Both the position numbers and the translations under genes were made by a program. A model generated the notes under the pieces. It worked only from the letters and a program-made list of their open reading frames with translations. It had not been told where the DNA came from and searched no databases. Source: Allokutzneria sp. NRRL B-24872 (GTDB lineage Bacteria; Actinomycetota; Actinomycetes; Mycobacteriales; Pseudonocardiaceae). Taken from it: 64,000 nucleotides of DNA. Below are positions 8,138-15,872 of the stretch, piece by piece; position 1 is the first letter of the stretch; every line of letters begins with the position of its first letter. The stretch spans positions 1 through 64,000 of the forward strand of contig NZ_MUMH01000023.1 in NCBI RefSeq assembly GCF_002155965.1, in the 5' to 3' direction.

Positions 8138-8940
8138 CCACCGCTCACCTCCCCCCGCTTCAACGCCCCGCGCCACGCGACGACGCACGCCAGCAGCCCG
8201 AGCCCGACCCACAACAGCTGCACCCCGACGGCGTGCAGGGACGCGAGGCCGTCGAGCTTGCCGAGCAGCAGCCGCACCGGCGTGTTCACCATCGCCGCGA
8301 ACGGCAGCCACTCCATCACCGCGCGCACGGCGGCGGGCATCAGCTCCAACGGCACGAGCTGACCGGAACAGAACGCGACCACCGTGCCCTTCAGGTACCG
8401 CAAGCCCCACGTGCTGGTCGTGATGAAACCAGCCAAGCCCACCAACAGGTTCAGCAAGATCCCGAGCGTGGTGGCCAGCAATGCTGACACCGCGAACCAG
8501 GCGAAACCGGATGCCGAAGGGGTCGTGAGCGGCACAAGGACCAGCGCGAAACCCAGCAGCGGCAGCACGACCAGGGTCAACCGCACCGCGAGGTACGGCA
8601 GCGCGACGGCGGCGTGCGAGCCCAGGAAGTTGATCGGCCGCAGCAACCCGACGACGTGATCACCTCGGTAGATGTCCCCGGAAAGGGTGTCGTCGATCTG
8701 GTTGGACAGCAGCACCGCCAACAGGTTCCCGGCGAGCAGGTACGTCGTCATCGACGTGGCGTCGTAGCCCTTGAGGACCGAAGTACCGTCGTACACCGCG
8801 TTCCACACGGACAGTTGCACCGCGAGGGACAGCGCGGTCGTCAAGGCGGTCAGGATGAGCGCGCCGCGATATGCCAACGCGGTTCGCCAGCCAGCCCCGA
8901 GAACGGCGCCGTAGCCTCGGGCCTGCACGAGCAGCGTCAT
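8134..8940 (-). CDS. ABC-2-type exporter permease (first subunit)
   Basis: A 268-residue integral membrane protein with six predicted hydrophobic spans, including LALTTALSLAVQLSVWNAVY-type and LLPLLGFALVLVPL-like segments, and the loop YRGDHVVGLLRPINFLGSHAA near the middle, the same position as VRYLVRPVHPL in its partner. ABC-2 permease class, not an importer: no substrate-binding protein is nearby. ATGA overlap with the ATPase upstream and with the second permease downstream, so the three subunits are made in stoichiometric order ATPase-permease-permease. Confidence 0.88.
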   Translation of the reverse strand: MTLLVQARGYGAVLGAGWRTALAYRGALILTALTTALSLAVQLSVWNAVYDGTSVLKGYDATSMTTYLLAGNLLAVLLSNQIDDTLSGDIYRGDHVVGLLRPINFLGSHAAVALPYLAVRLTLVVLPLLGFALVLVPLTTPSASGFAWFAVSALLATTLGILLNLLVGLAGFITTSTWGLRYLKGTVVAFCSGQLVPLELMPAAVRAVMEWLPFAAMVNTPVRLLLGKLDGLASLHAVGVQLLWVGLGLLACVVAWRGALKRGEVSGG

Positions 8941-9944
8941 CGGGCGGGCTCAGCCGTCCGGACGTACAGGGCCCGCAGCACTTCGCCAAGCGTGGGCTCC
9001 GGTGCCACGAGGTCCGTCACGGTGACCAAGCCGGAGATCGCGTTGAGCACCCGCTGCGGCGTCGCTAGATCCGGCGGCCCTTCCACCTTGATCCGCCGAC
9101 GGCCCGCCACGGAGACCTCGACAGCCCCGATGTCCTGGCGCACGTGGAAAGCGAGCGACTCGGCGGAGATGTCACCGGCGTAGTCGATGCGGACCGACCG
9201 CGTCGGAGCTTGGCGGAGCAGGTCGTCCAGGTCTCCGGTGTAGACGTCGCGACCGGAGTCCACGACGACCACGCGCTCGCAGATCGCGGTGATGTCCGCG
9301 ACGTCGTGACTGGTCAGCAGAACCGTGGTGCCGCGGTCGGCGACCACCCGGTTGACCAGCTCGTGCACCGCCTCTTTGAGCAGGAGGTCCAGCCCGATCG
9401 TCGGCTCGTCGAGCAGCAGCACGCGCGGGTTGTGAAAGAGCGCCGCCGCGACCTCCGCGCGCATCCGCTGGCCGAGGCTGAGTGTCCTAACAGGACGGTG
9501 CGCGATCTCGCCGAGGTCCAGCACCTCGTCGAAGAGCTTGCGGTTGAACGAAGCGTCCTCCGTGGACATGTCGTGCAGTCGCGCCAAGATGCGGAAGGAC
9601 TCCTCGACCGGCAGGTCCCACCACAGCTGCGTGCGGTGGCCGAACACGACACCGATCGTGCGTGCGTGGGCGTAGCGGTCGGCGCGCGGGTCCCGACCGG
9701 CGACGCGGCAGTGCCCGGAGGTCGGTGTGAGCACTCCGGCCAGCGCCTTGATCGTGGTGGACTTGCCCGCGCCGTTCACGCCGAGGTACGCCGTGCGCTC
9801 CCCCGCGGGCACGGCGAAGCTGACTCCGTCGAGCGCGCGCACCTCCTCCACTTCGGCCGAGACGAGCCCGCGCACGGCGCCCCACAGGCCGGGACGCATC
9901 TTGCGGACCTTGAAGACCTTGCTCAGCTCATGTGCCTCGATCAT
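8937..9944 (-). CDS. ABC exporter ATP-binding subunit
   Basis: A 335-residue ABC ATPase with Walker A GVNGAGKST, signature LSLGQRMRAEVAA (LSxGQ), Walker B VLLLDEPTIGLD and H-loop LLTSHDVAD. The N-terminal insert KVRKMRPGLWGAVRGLVSAE before the Walker A strand, and GVVFGHRTQLWWDLPVEESF after it, are typical of ATPases paired with two DUF990-like ABC-2 permeases, as in viologen/antibiotic exporters. ATGA overlap with the aminotransferase upstream and the first permease downstream. It powers export, most likely of the cluster product. Confidence 0.93.
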   Translation of the reverse strand: MIEAHELSKVFKVRKMRPGLWGAVRGLVSAEVEEVRALDGVSFAVPAGERTAYLGVNGAGKSTTIKALAGVLTPTSGHCRVAGRDPRADRYAHARTIGVVFGHRTQLWWDLPVEESFRILARLHDMSTEDASFNRKLFDEVLDLGEIAHRPVRTLSLGQRMRAEVAAALFHNPRVLLLDEPTIGLDLLLKEAVHELVNRVVADRGTTVLLTSHDVADITAICERVVVVDSGRDVYTGDLDDLLRQAPTRSVRIDYAGDISAESLAFHVRQDIGAVEVSVAGRRRIKVEGPPDLATPQRVLNAISGLVTVTDLVAPEPTLGEVLRALYVRTAEPAR

Positions 9945-11212
9945 GGGGCGTCCTCCCGGTGCACCTGGTCGATCGCGCGGCCGAGTCGGCGCACCGCGTC
10001 CACCAGTTCGTCGGGCTCTATCAGGAACGGCGGAGCGATGCGCAGCACGGAGCCCCCAGGCATGACGCGCACCCCCATGTCCAGCGCTCGTTGGAAAACT
10101 CGGCCGACCACGGTGGGGTTCGCCAGCTCGACGGCGTGCAGGAGCCCCAGCCCCCGCACTTCGCCGACGAGCGGGTGTTCGGCCACAGTGGACAGTTCAT
10201 CGGCCAACAGCAGCCCGAGCTCGCGCACACGCGCGATGAGGTCGTCGCGGTGCAGCACCGTGAGCGTCGTGGATGCCGCGGCGAGCCCGACCGGGCTTCC
10301 GCCGAAGGTGCTGCTGTAGCCGCCCACCGCGCTCCACGTGTCCTCGGTGAGCAGGTCCGGCCGACCGGCGAGCACCGCGACCGGATGCCCCGATCCCAGG
10401 CCCTTCGCCAGGGTCACAAGATCGGGTTCGAGCCCGTAGTGCTGCGATGCGAGGAATTCGCCGGTTCGGCCGCCTCCGGTGAGCACTTCGTCGGCGATCA
10501 GCAACACGCCGTGCTCGGCGCACGCCTTGCCCACGACCTCCCAGTACTCACGCGGCGGGATGATCACTCCGGCGGCGCCCTGGATCGGCTCGGCGAGCAG
10601 TGCGGCCACGTCCGGTCTCGCGATCGCTTGCTTGACCGTCAACCGAGCGCACAGCACATCGCACGATGGATAGGTCAGCTCGAACGGACACCGGTAGCAG
10701 TAAGCCGGGTAGCCGAGCAGCGTCGGGCCAGGCGGCTCGGTCCCGATGTCCCACTGCACCGCAGCGCGCGAACCACGTGTCTTGCCGTGGAAACCCCGGC
10801 GCAGCGCGGCGATCCGCGTTCGGCCGGGCTCCGCGTTGGCGTGCGCGATGCGCAGAGCGGCTTCGACGACCTCGGTCCCGGTGGTGAAGAACCCAATCGC
10901 ACCAAGGTGTTCCGGCAGCAGTTGGGCCAGCGCTCGCGCCGCGTCGAGTCGTTGCGGCGTCGGGTTGTCGTGCACGTTGGTGAGCGCGCCGACCTGCTCG
11001 GCGACCGCGCTGACCACCTCGTAATGACTGTGCCCCAATGATTGCGTCATCGTGCCGGCGGCGAGGTCGACGTACTCGCGCCCGTCCACGTCGACGAGCG
11101 TGCAGCCGCGACCGTAGGCGAAGACACGCCGCCCGAGGCTCGCCTCCTGACTGGCCCCCAGCACGATGAACTCCCGCTCCCCCTTGAGGTGCCGCTCCCC
11201 GCGCGCGGTCAT
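9941..11212 (-). CDS. Class III PLP-dependent aminotransferase
   Basis: A 423-residue fold-type I class III aminotransferase (ornithine/GABA/glutamate-1-semialdehyde group). Visible landmarks: GRGCTLVDVDGREYVDLAAG at the N-terminus, FFTTGTEVVEAALRIA for cofactor phosphate binding, AEPIQGAAGVIIPP, LLIADEVLTGGGRTG with the PLP-ring Asp, and TLAKGLGSGHPVAVL with the Schiff-base Lys. An in-frame GTG 66 nt upstream exists but lies inside the radical-SAM gene; the ATG in an ATGA overlap with its stop is preferred. It most likely aminates a keto or aldehyde group formed by the cyclase or the radical-SAM enzyme. Dedicated cyclitol aminotransferases are usually DegT/DnrJ type, so a class III enzyme here is notable. 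Confidence 0.92.
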   Translation of the reverse strand: MTARGERHLKGEREFIVLGASQEASLGRRVFAYGRGCTLVDVDGREYVDLAAGTMTQSLGHSHYEVVSAVAEQVGALTNVHDNPTPQRLDAARALAQLLPEHLGAIGFFTTGTEVVEAALRIAHANAEPGRTRIAALRRGFHGKTRGSRAAVQWDIGTEPPGPTLLGYPAYCYRCPFELTYPSCDVLCARLTVKQAIARPDVAALLAEPIQGAAGVIIPPREYWEVVGKACAEHGVLLIADEVLTGGGRTGEFLASQHYGLEPDLVTLAKGLGSGHPVAVLAGRPDLLTEDTWSAVGGYSSTFGGSPVGLAAASTTLTVLHRDDLIARVRELGLLLADELSTVAEHPLVGEVRGLGLLHAVELANPTVVGRVFQRALDMGVRVMPGGSVLRIAPPFLIEPDELVDAVRRLGRAIDQVHREDAP

Positions 11213-13008
11213 TCGGTGAGTTCCAGTTCCAAGAGGTTGAACTCGACCGGGATATCCGGATCGTGGGCGAGTTTCCAACGGCGGACGGTATGACGAAGAG
11301 CCGTGGTGTCCGCGACACGGAGTTCCGCGACGAACCGGGCGAGGTACGCCCCGGCACGGGCTTCCTCAGGGGTGGGCACGGGTCCCGAAAGGTCCGGAGT
11401 ACCACCTCCGAGCGGCGAGAACGACGCGGTTCCGCGCCCCGACGGCAGCAGCTTCCGCACGAGCAGTTCGTCCGCGTGCCCAGCGACAGAGGGGATCTCG
11501 GTGTCCGGGAGCGAGGAGAACAACGCCAGCAAGCCCACGGCGCGGTTGCCGGGCAACACTTCCAGCACGCGCGAGCACCACGACGCCAGCCGGTCAGCGG
11601 CCTCCATGTCCGAGAACCACAGGGCTTCCCAGCAGTCGATCTGCACGTCCAGGGCCTCAGCGCACAGGGGTGAGCCGTCCAGAGCTGGCAGGATCTCGGA
11701 GTACAGCAACCGAACCAGGCGATGCGGGCTGCGGTGAATCCGCCAGCAGTCGTCGTGCGAGTGGTCGGCCAGCAGCTCCTCGACGCTGATCATGCCGAAG
11801 TCCGTGCGCACCATGCCGTCCACGGCCTCGAAGTGGTACAGCTCGTCGAGGTGCGTGCCCGGGCGCATCGAGGCGGTCCGCGTTTCGAGCTCGCCCAGCA
11901 GAGCACCACTGCGGTCCAGCAGCCGCTGCCGGTGCTCCGGGGCGAGCGCGCCCGCGAACGGCTTGAGCTTGATCAGTTCCTCGGAGAACGCCTGCACCAG
12001 GAACGGTGTGGTGAACCGGTGGCTCATCGCCAGCCCCAGGTAGGGGAACACCGCGCAGGTGCGGCAGCCCGGGCGCGAGCCGACCTCCTCGTCGCGGACG
12101 CGCACCAGCTCCGGGTCGTTGACGATCTCCCGGTACGGCCGGTCCCAGGCGATCGAGCCGTCCCACTCGTGGTAGCACGGCAGCATGACCTGCCCGGACG
12201 GCCCGACGGTGAGGATGCGCGAGTTCGCCCCGCAGGCGGTGACCGTGCTCGGGTCCATCGTCCGCAGGTGGTGCAGGAACGCCAGACTGACCACAGTGGA
12301 CGGTTCGTAGCGCTGCTCCGCCACGCGCTCGATCAAGGACTCCGAGGGCGCCAACGTTTGCACCGACGAAGGCGCGGCCGAACGGCCGTTCACCGCGGCG
12401 AGCTTCAGCTGCTTGATCGAACCCGCTGGACGAACCTCGCTCTGCGCGGAGAAGTAGCTGAACATCGGCGACAGGTAGACGCTGACCCGCTGCTCCTGCG
12501 CGAAGGCGACGACCTCGTCCAGCTCGTCCACGTTCTGCCCGGAGACCACGCAGATCAGCTTCACGTTGCGCGCGCCGTCCTCGCGCAACGCGCCGACCAG
12601 TTCGATCGTGCGGTCCAGCGTGTCAGTGCCCCGGATGTCGTGGTAGCGCTGGGCGTTGAGGGTGTCGACGGAGACGTTCATGGTGCTGACCAGCGACACG
12701 ATCTCCCTGGCCTGCTGGGGGAAGCGGATCGCGTTGGTGGTGACGTCGACGGCCATGCCCAGCGCGTGGGCGTGGGCGACGGCGGCGATCATCTCCTTGT
12801 GCAGTGCGGGTTCTCCGCCCGTGATGTCCACATAGGACACTCCGAGCGCCGCCATCTCGTCGAGGCAGCGGCGCAGACCGTCAGCGGTCAGCTCCTGGTG
12901 GCCGTCGAAGACGGGGTCCTGCCAGACGTTGCAGTACCCGCAGCGGGCGTTGCAGCGGAAGGTGATGTACAGCCGGCCGTGCCGGAACCGGGTGGGGGCG
13001 GTCGCCAC
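11209..13008 (-). CDS. Radical SAM/SPASM-like enzyme with long C-terminal extension
   Basis: A 599-residue radical SAM protein. The CxxxCxxC cluster motif is CNARCGYC near residues 18-25 and the GGE SAM-binding motif is DITGGEPALH. Later cysteines (CGANSR...LPCYHEWDG...GCRTC, ~res 253-315) suggest a SPASM/twitch-type auxiliary Fe-S site. About 280 residues follow that belong to no domain I recognise. BtrN, a radical SAM dehydrogenase with a twitch domain, oxidises a cyclitol hydroxyl in butirosin biosynthesis, and its partners are a cyclase and an aminotransferase as here. By analogy this enzyme may oxidise a cyclitol alcohol; a peptide target is also possible but no precursor peptide is visible. 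GTG start, 30 nt after the cyclase stop. Confidence 0.88.
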   Translation of the reverse strand: MATAPTRFRHGRLYITFRCNARCGYCNVWQDPVFDGHQELTADGLRRCLDEMAALGVSYVDITGGEPALHKEMIAAVAHAHALGMAVDVTTNAIRFPQQAREIVSLVSTMNVSVDTLNAQRYHDIRGTDTLDRTIELVGALREDGARNVKLICVVSGQNVDELDEVVAFAQEQRVSVYLSPMFSYFSAQSEVRPAGSIKQLKLAAVNGRSAAPSSVQTLAPSESLIERVAEQRYEPSTVVSLAFLHHLRTMDPSTVTACGANSRILTVGPSGQVMLPCYHEWDGSIAWDRPYREIVNDPELVRVRDEEVGSRPGCRTCAVFPYLGLAMSHRFTTPFLVQAFSEELIKLKPFAGALAPEHRQRLLDRSGALLGELETRTASMRPGTHLDELYHFEAVDGMVRTDFGMISVEELLADHSHDDCWRIHRSPHRLVRLLYSEILPALDGSPLCAEALDVQIDCWEALWFSDMEAADRLASWCSRVLEVLPGNRAVGLLALFSSLPDTEIPSVAGHADELLVRKLLPSGRGTASFSPLGGGTPDLSGPVPTPEEARAGAYLARFVAELRVADTTALRHTVRRWKLAHDPDIPVEFNLLELELTE

Positions 13009-13038
13009 CGAGTCCTCCAGGATCGCGGGGTGGAAGGG

Positions 13039-14187
13039 TCAGGTCGGGAAGGCGGTCAGCGACGCGCGGATCTCCTCGTCGGTGACGTCGTCGGCGATCA
13101 CCGTCTCGCCGAGTTCCACGGGGAGCACGAAGCGGATCAGCCCGTCCCGGATCTTGCGGATCTGCCCCATGGCGGCGATCGTGCGCTCGGCGTCGAGTTC
13201 GGCGGGCAGCTCGTCGAGGGTGGTCGGCAGGCCGACCGCGCTCAGCAGGCCGGTGATCCGGTCCAGCACGCCCGCGTCGAGCAGGCCGCGGCGCTGCGCG
13301 ATCCGCGAGGCGCACGCCATGCCGAAAGCCACCGCCTCGCCGTGCAGCACGGGGCCGTAGCCGGTCACGGTCTCGACCGCGTGCCCGACGGTGTGGCCGA
13401 AGTTCAGTGGCCGCCGCAGGTCCTCCTCGTAGGGGTCCTTGGCGATCAGGCTGCACTTGATGGCGCTGGCACCGTGTACCAGTCGGGCCACGGTGTCGGG
13501 ATCGACGGCCAGGATGTCGGTCTGCTTCAGCTCGATCAGCTCGAACAGCTCGGGCGAGGCGATGACGCCCTTCTTGATCGCTTCGGCCAGCCCGGCGCGC
13601 ATCTGCCTGCGGTCCAGCGTCGCCAGGTAGCCGACGTTGGTGACGACGGCCTTGGGCTGGTAGAAGGCGCCGATGAGGTTCTTCGCGCTCGGGTGGTCCA
13701 CGGCGACCTTGCCGCCGAGCGCGGCGTCCACGTCGGCCAGCAGCGTGGTGGGCACGTTGATGTAGGGCACGCCGCGCATGTAGGCGCTGGCCACCCAGCC
13801 GACGGTGTCGATCACCACGCCGCCGCCGACCGCCACCACCACGTCCCTGCGCACGAGCTCGGTCGCGGCCAGCCAGTCCAGCAACGCGGTCGCGGTCGCC
13901 ACGCTCTTGTTGGCCTCCCCGGCGGGGAAGGAGGTCAGCGCGACGTCCAGCCCGGCCGTGCGCAGCCCTTCGGCCAGCCGCCGCGCGTGCAGCTCGGCAA
14001 CGTCGTCGTCGGTGATCATCGCGACGCGCCTGCCGTCCAGCTCCGCGACCAGCCGGGCGAGCGCGTCGGCCTCGGAGCGGCAGACGTGCACCGGGTACTC
14101 GTCGCGCCGGTCGGCGGCGCCGATCACCACGGCGTCCGGGTCCTGTGGCAGGGGAAGCCTCTCGGACACGCGGACATACGAACTCAT
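13039..14187 (-). CDS. Sugar-phosphate cyclase (3-dehydroquinate synthase superfamily)
   Basis: A 382-residue NAD- and Zn-dependent cyclase. The NAD site is VAVGGGVVIDTVGWVASAYMRG; DHQS normally reads GGGVVGDLAGF, while C7-cyclitol synthases (EEVS/ValA type) have a GGGVxxDxVG form, as here. Other landmarks are VPTTLLADVDAALGGKVAVDHP, AKNLIGAFYQPKAV, LAEAIKKGVI (catalytic Lys region; DHQS has IKYG) and the metal ligands NFGHTVGHAVE and LHGEAVAFGM. The mix of DHQS-like and EEVS-like positions leaves the substrate open: DAHP, sedoheptulose-7-phosphate, glucose-6-phosphate or another sugar phosphate. No other shikimate genes are nearby, arguing for specialised metabolism. First gene of the operon; ATG with a strong GGGGGAG ribosome-binding site. 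Confidence 0.9.
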   Translation of the reverse strand: MSSYVRVSERLPLPQDPDAVVIGAADRRDEYPVHVCRSEADALARLVAELDGRRVAMITDDDVAELHARRLAEGLRTAGLDVALTSFPAGEANKSVATATALLDWLAATELVRRDVVVAVGGGVVIDTVGWVASAYMRGVPYINVPTTLLADVDAALGGKVAVDHPSAKNLIGAFYQPKAVVTNVGYLATLDRRQMRAGLAEAIKKGVIASPELFELIELKQTDILAVDPDTVARLVHGASAIKCSLIAKDPYEEDLRRPLNFGHTVGHAVETVTGYGPVLHGEAVAFGMACASRIAQRRGLLDAGVLDRITGLLSAVGLPTTLDELPAELDAERTIAAMGQIRKIRDGLIRFVLPVELGETVIADDVTDEEIRASLTAFPT

Positions 14188-14492
14188 CGCTCCCCCACCC
14201 CACTGCGTCGGCCCTGTCGCCCTCCCAGTTGTAATGACTGTTCAGGTTCCTTCAAAGCCGTCTGGTTCCGCATTCTTGTGCCGGCGAAGGGGCCCGGAGG
14301 TGCCTGGGCTCCGTATAATGACGAATCTCTTTGGCGGTTGACCAAGTGATTCCTGCGAACGCGACTATTGGTCCGTTCGGCCCACGACGATCTTGGCAAT
14401 TGTGGTCAGCGCGCTTTGGTTTTTCTGATGTGCGATTGACAACCGCACTCTGGACAAACCGTGAAGGATCTCTCGCAGAGATCTCAAAGCAC
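14188..14492. promoter_or_regulatory. Intergenic leader with probable operon promoter
   Basis: This ~300-bp stretch has no credible gene and is clearly more AT-rich than its surroundings. On the minus strand it must hold the promoter of the long cyclase-to-kinase operon. A candidate is TTGGTC (14345-14340) with CATTAT (14320-14315), but the 19-bp spacer is long, so the call is weak. The GGTGGGGGAGCG ribosome-binding site of the cyclase is at its left end. Its right end holds a short hairpin described separately. Confidence 0.35.
14467..14483 (-). terminator. Short perfect hairpin after acVLRF1 gene
   Basis: GATCTCT (14467-14473) and AGAGATC (14477-14483) form a 7-bp perfect stem with a three-base loop, 10 nt after the acVLRF1 stop codon. 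There is no long T-run, as is usual in high-GC actinobacteria. It would separate the acVLRF1 transcript from the biosynthetic operon on the same strand. Confidence 0.5.
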
Positions 14493-15164
14493 CTACCGGT
14501 CGAACAGGACGATTTCCACCGCGCGCGCGGACTCCGCGGCCTCCTCGAGCACCCGTCTGCGCGGTTCGGCGACCGGCAGCACCCTCGGTTCCGCCCTGGC
14601 GAACAGCTCGCCGAGCCGCCGGTCGGCCCGCAGCGCCTCCAGCGCCTGGCGATCTCCGCCCAGCACCACGGCCGCCACCGAACCCAGCTCGGGCAGCAGC
14701 ACCCTGGCCACCGTGTCCGCGGCGTCGGAGAGCGACAGCCGGGCCTGGCCCTCGCGGCGGCGGGCGAAGCGCTGCTGCGACCAGCCGCCCGCCTTGTTCC
14801 TGCCGTGCACCTGCCTGCGGTCGGTGCTGGAGGACAGGACCTGGCCGTTCTCCGCGATGCCGACGCTGTGCCCGCCAAGGCGCACCAGCACCAGCGCGAT
14901 CCGCCTCGGCCGCGACGCGTGCTCCAGCAGCTCGTCGATCGCCAGCCCCTCGCGGCGCACCGGCTCCGGCAGCGCGAGCCCGCCGAAGCCGACCTCGACC
15001 TCCGCCCGCGCGCCGTCGACCGCCGTGACGACGACCTTGTTGGTACTCAGTTCCGAACGGGTCACGCCCCCGTGCCGGTCGGCGAAGCGCTCGTACCACC
15101 CGGCAAGGCGTTCCGGGGAGATCTCGACGGCCCGGCCGCCACCGGCGACCTCCCGGGCCTTCAC
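14493..15164 (-). CDS. acVLRF1 family peptidyl-tRNA hydrolase (Vms1-like release factor)
   Basis: A 223-residue actinobacterial Vms1-like release factor. The diagnostic catalytic segment is visible as VHGRNKAGGWSQQRFARRRE, the counterpart of the GxxxxGGQSxxRF loop of eRF1/Vms1 proteins; preceding strands RIALVLVRLGGHSVGI and following LPELGSVAAVVLGGDR fit the VLRF1 fold. Family knowledge: it releases nascent chains from tRNA on stalled, split 50S subunits as part of bacterial ribosome-associated quality control. The start is the GTG in a GTGA overlap with the upstream methyltransferase-like gene; an upstream GTG would extend it 7 residues into that gene. Confidence 0.85.
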   Translation of the reverse strand: MKAREVAGGGRAVEISPERLAGWYERFADRHGGVTRSELSTNKVVVTAVDGARAEVEVGFGGLALPEPVRREGLAIDELLEHASRPRRIALVLVRLGGHSVGIAENGQVLSSSTDRRQVHGRNKAGGWSQQRFARRREGQARLSLSDAADTVARVLLPELGSVAAVVLGGDRQALEALRADRRLGELFARAEPRVLPVAEPRRRVLEEAAESARAVEIVLFDR

Positions 15165-15745
15165 CGAGGGGCCGCCGCCACCCACAGCGGCAGCGGGTGG
15201 CCGGTGTCCTTGGGCGCCAAGCGTTGCACGGCCACGAAACCCGCTTCGGCGAGCGTGCGCTCCATGTCCTCGGCACCGAGCACCTGGTGCCGCGTTGAGA
15301 CGGAGCTGGCGACCTCCCAGCCGGACTGCCCGCGCACCAGCTGCACGACCTCAAGGCCGTAGCTGGAGCCGTCGTCGGCCCAGTCCCACAGCTGCACGGT
15401 GACCTGGCGGTCCTGGCCGTGGCCGGTGACCCTCGGCGGGGGCGCGGTCGGCCGCAGCGGGCCGAGCCGGTCCAGCTCGGGCACGGCGGCGATGAGCAGC
15501 CCGCCAGGGGCGAGCGAGCGGCAGGCCCTGGTGAGCGCGCCGGTGAGGGCGTTGTCGTGGGCGAGCCTGGGCAGCAGGTCGTCGCCGGAGCGCACCACGT
15601 CGACCGGGACGGCCACGATGCCGTCGAGCAGGTCCACCAGGTCCACGGTGCGGTGCCGACCGGGACCGAGTACCGCTGCGGCGACTTCGGCGAAGACCTC
15701 GGTCGCGCCGGTCTGGAACGCGAGTCCGTCACGAACGCTGGTCAC
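15161..15745 (-). CDS. Truncated class I methyltransferase-like protein
   Basis: A 194-residue protein with the C-terminal half of a class I SAM methyltransferase fold: VDLVDLLDGIVAV, then ALTRACRSLAPGGLLIAAVPELDRLGP (post-motif/motif III), a VTVQLWDWADDGSSYGLEVVQLVR strand pair and LAEAGFVAVQRLAP. The N-terminal GxGxG SAM-binding motif is absent, so catalytic activity is doubtful. A start much further upstream is not available. TACTCT at 15758-15753 lies 7 nt before the chosen GTG, indicating a leaderless message. It is coupled to acVLRF1 by a GTGA overlap, which hints at a link to ribosome rescue, but the function is unknown. Confidence 0.72.
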   Translation of the reverse strand: MTSVRDGLAFQTGATEVFAEVAAAVLGPGRHRTVDLVDLLDGIVAVPVDVVRSGDDLLPRLAHDNALTGALTRACRSLAPGGLLIAAVPELDRLGPLRPTAPPPRVTGHGQDRQVTVQLWDWADDGSSYGLEVVQLVRGQSGWEVASSVSTRHQVLGAEDMERTLAEAGFVAVQRLAPKDTGHPLPLWVAAAPR

Positions 15746-15823
15746 GGGCAAGAGAGTAGGGCCACGAGCCCCCGCTGCCCAGCCCGCCCTCGCGTTGCGG
15801 CGACCGAGTACGGGACAGCGCTC

Positions 15824-15855
15824 GACCCCGCCCGCCCTCGTGGGCGGACGGGGTC
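15824..15855 (-). terminator. GC-rich hairpin terminator after S8 peptidase gene
   Basis: GACCCCGCCCGCC and GGGCGGACGGGGTC (15824-15855) form a long GC stem with one mismatch and a 5-nt loop, 18 nt beyond the peptidase stop on the minus strand. A rho-independent-like terminator without a U-tract. Confidence 0.7.
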
Positions 15856-15872
15856 TCTGAGCGCATGTGGTG

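Noticed and set aside
6180-8141. 653-residue fusion protein joining the kinase with upstream sequence
   Set aside because: The upstream 260 codons lie out of frame inside the ABC permease gene and are Arg-rich; a GTGA overlap marks the true kinase start.
14314-14319. TATAAT on the plus strand as a promoter -10
   Set aside because: No plus-strand gene follows and there is no -35 at proper spacing; the AT-rich box is more relevant to the minus-strand operon.
11722-14349. 875-codon plus-strand open frame opposite the cyclase and radical SAM genes
   Set aside because: It mirrors two clearly conserved minus-strand genes, has low-complexity Arg/Val/His-rich translation and no domain; a typical high-GC antisense shadow.
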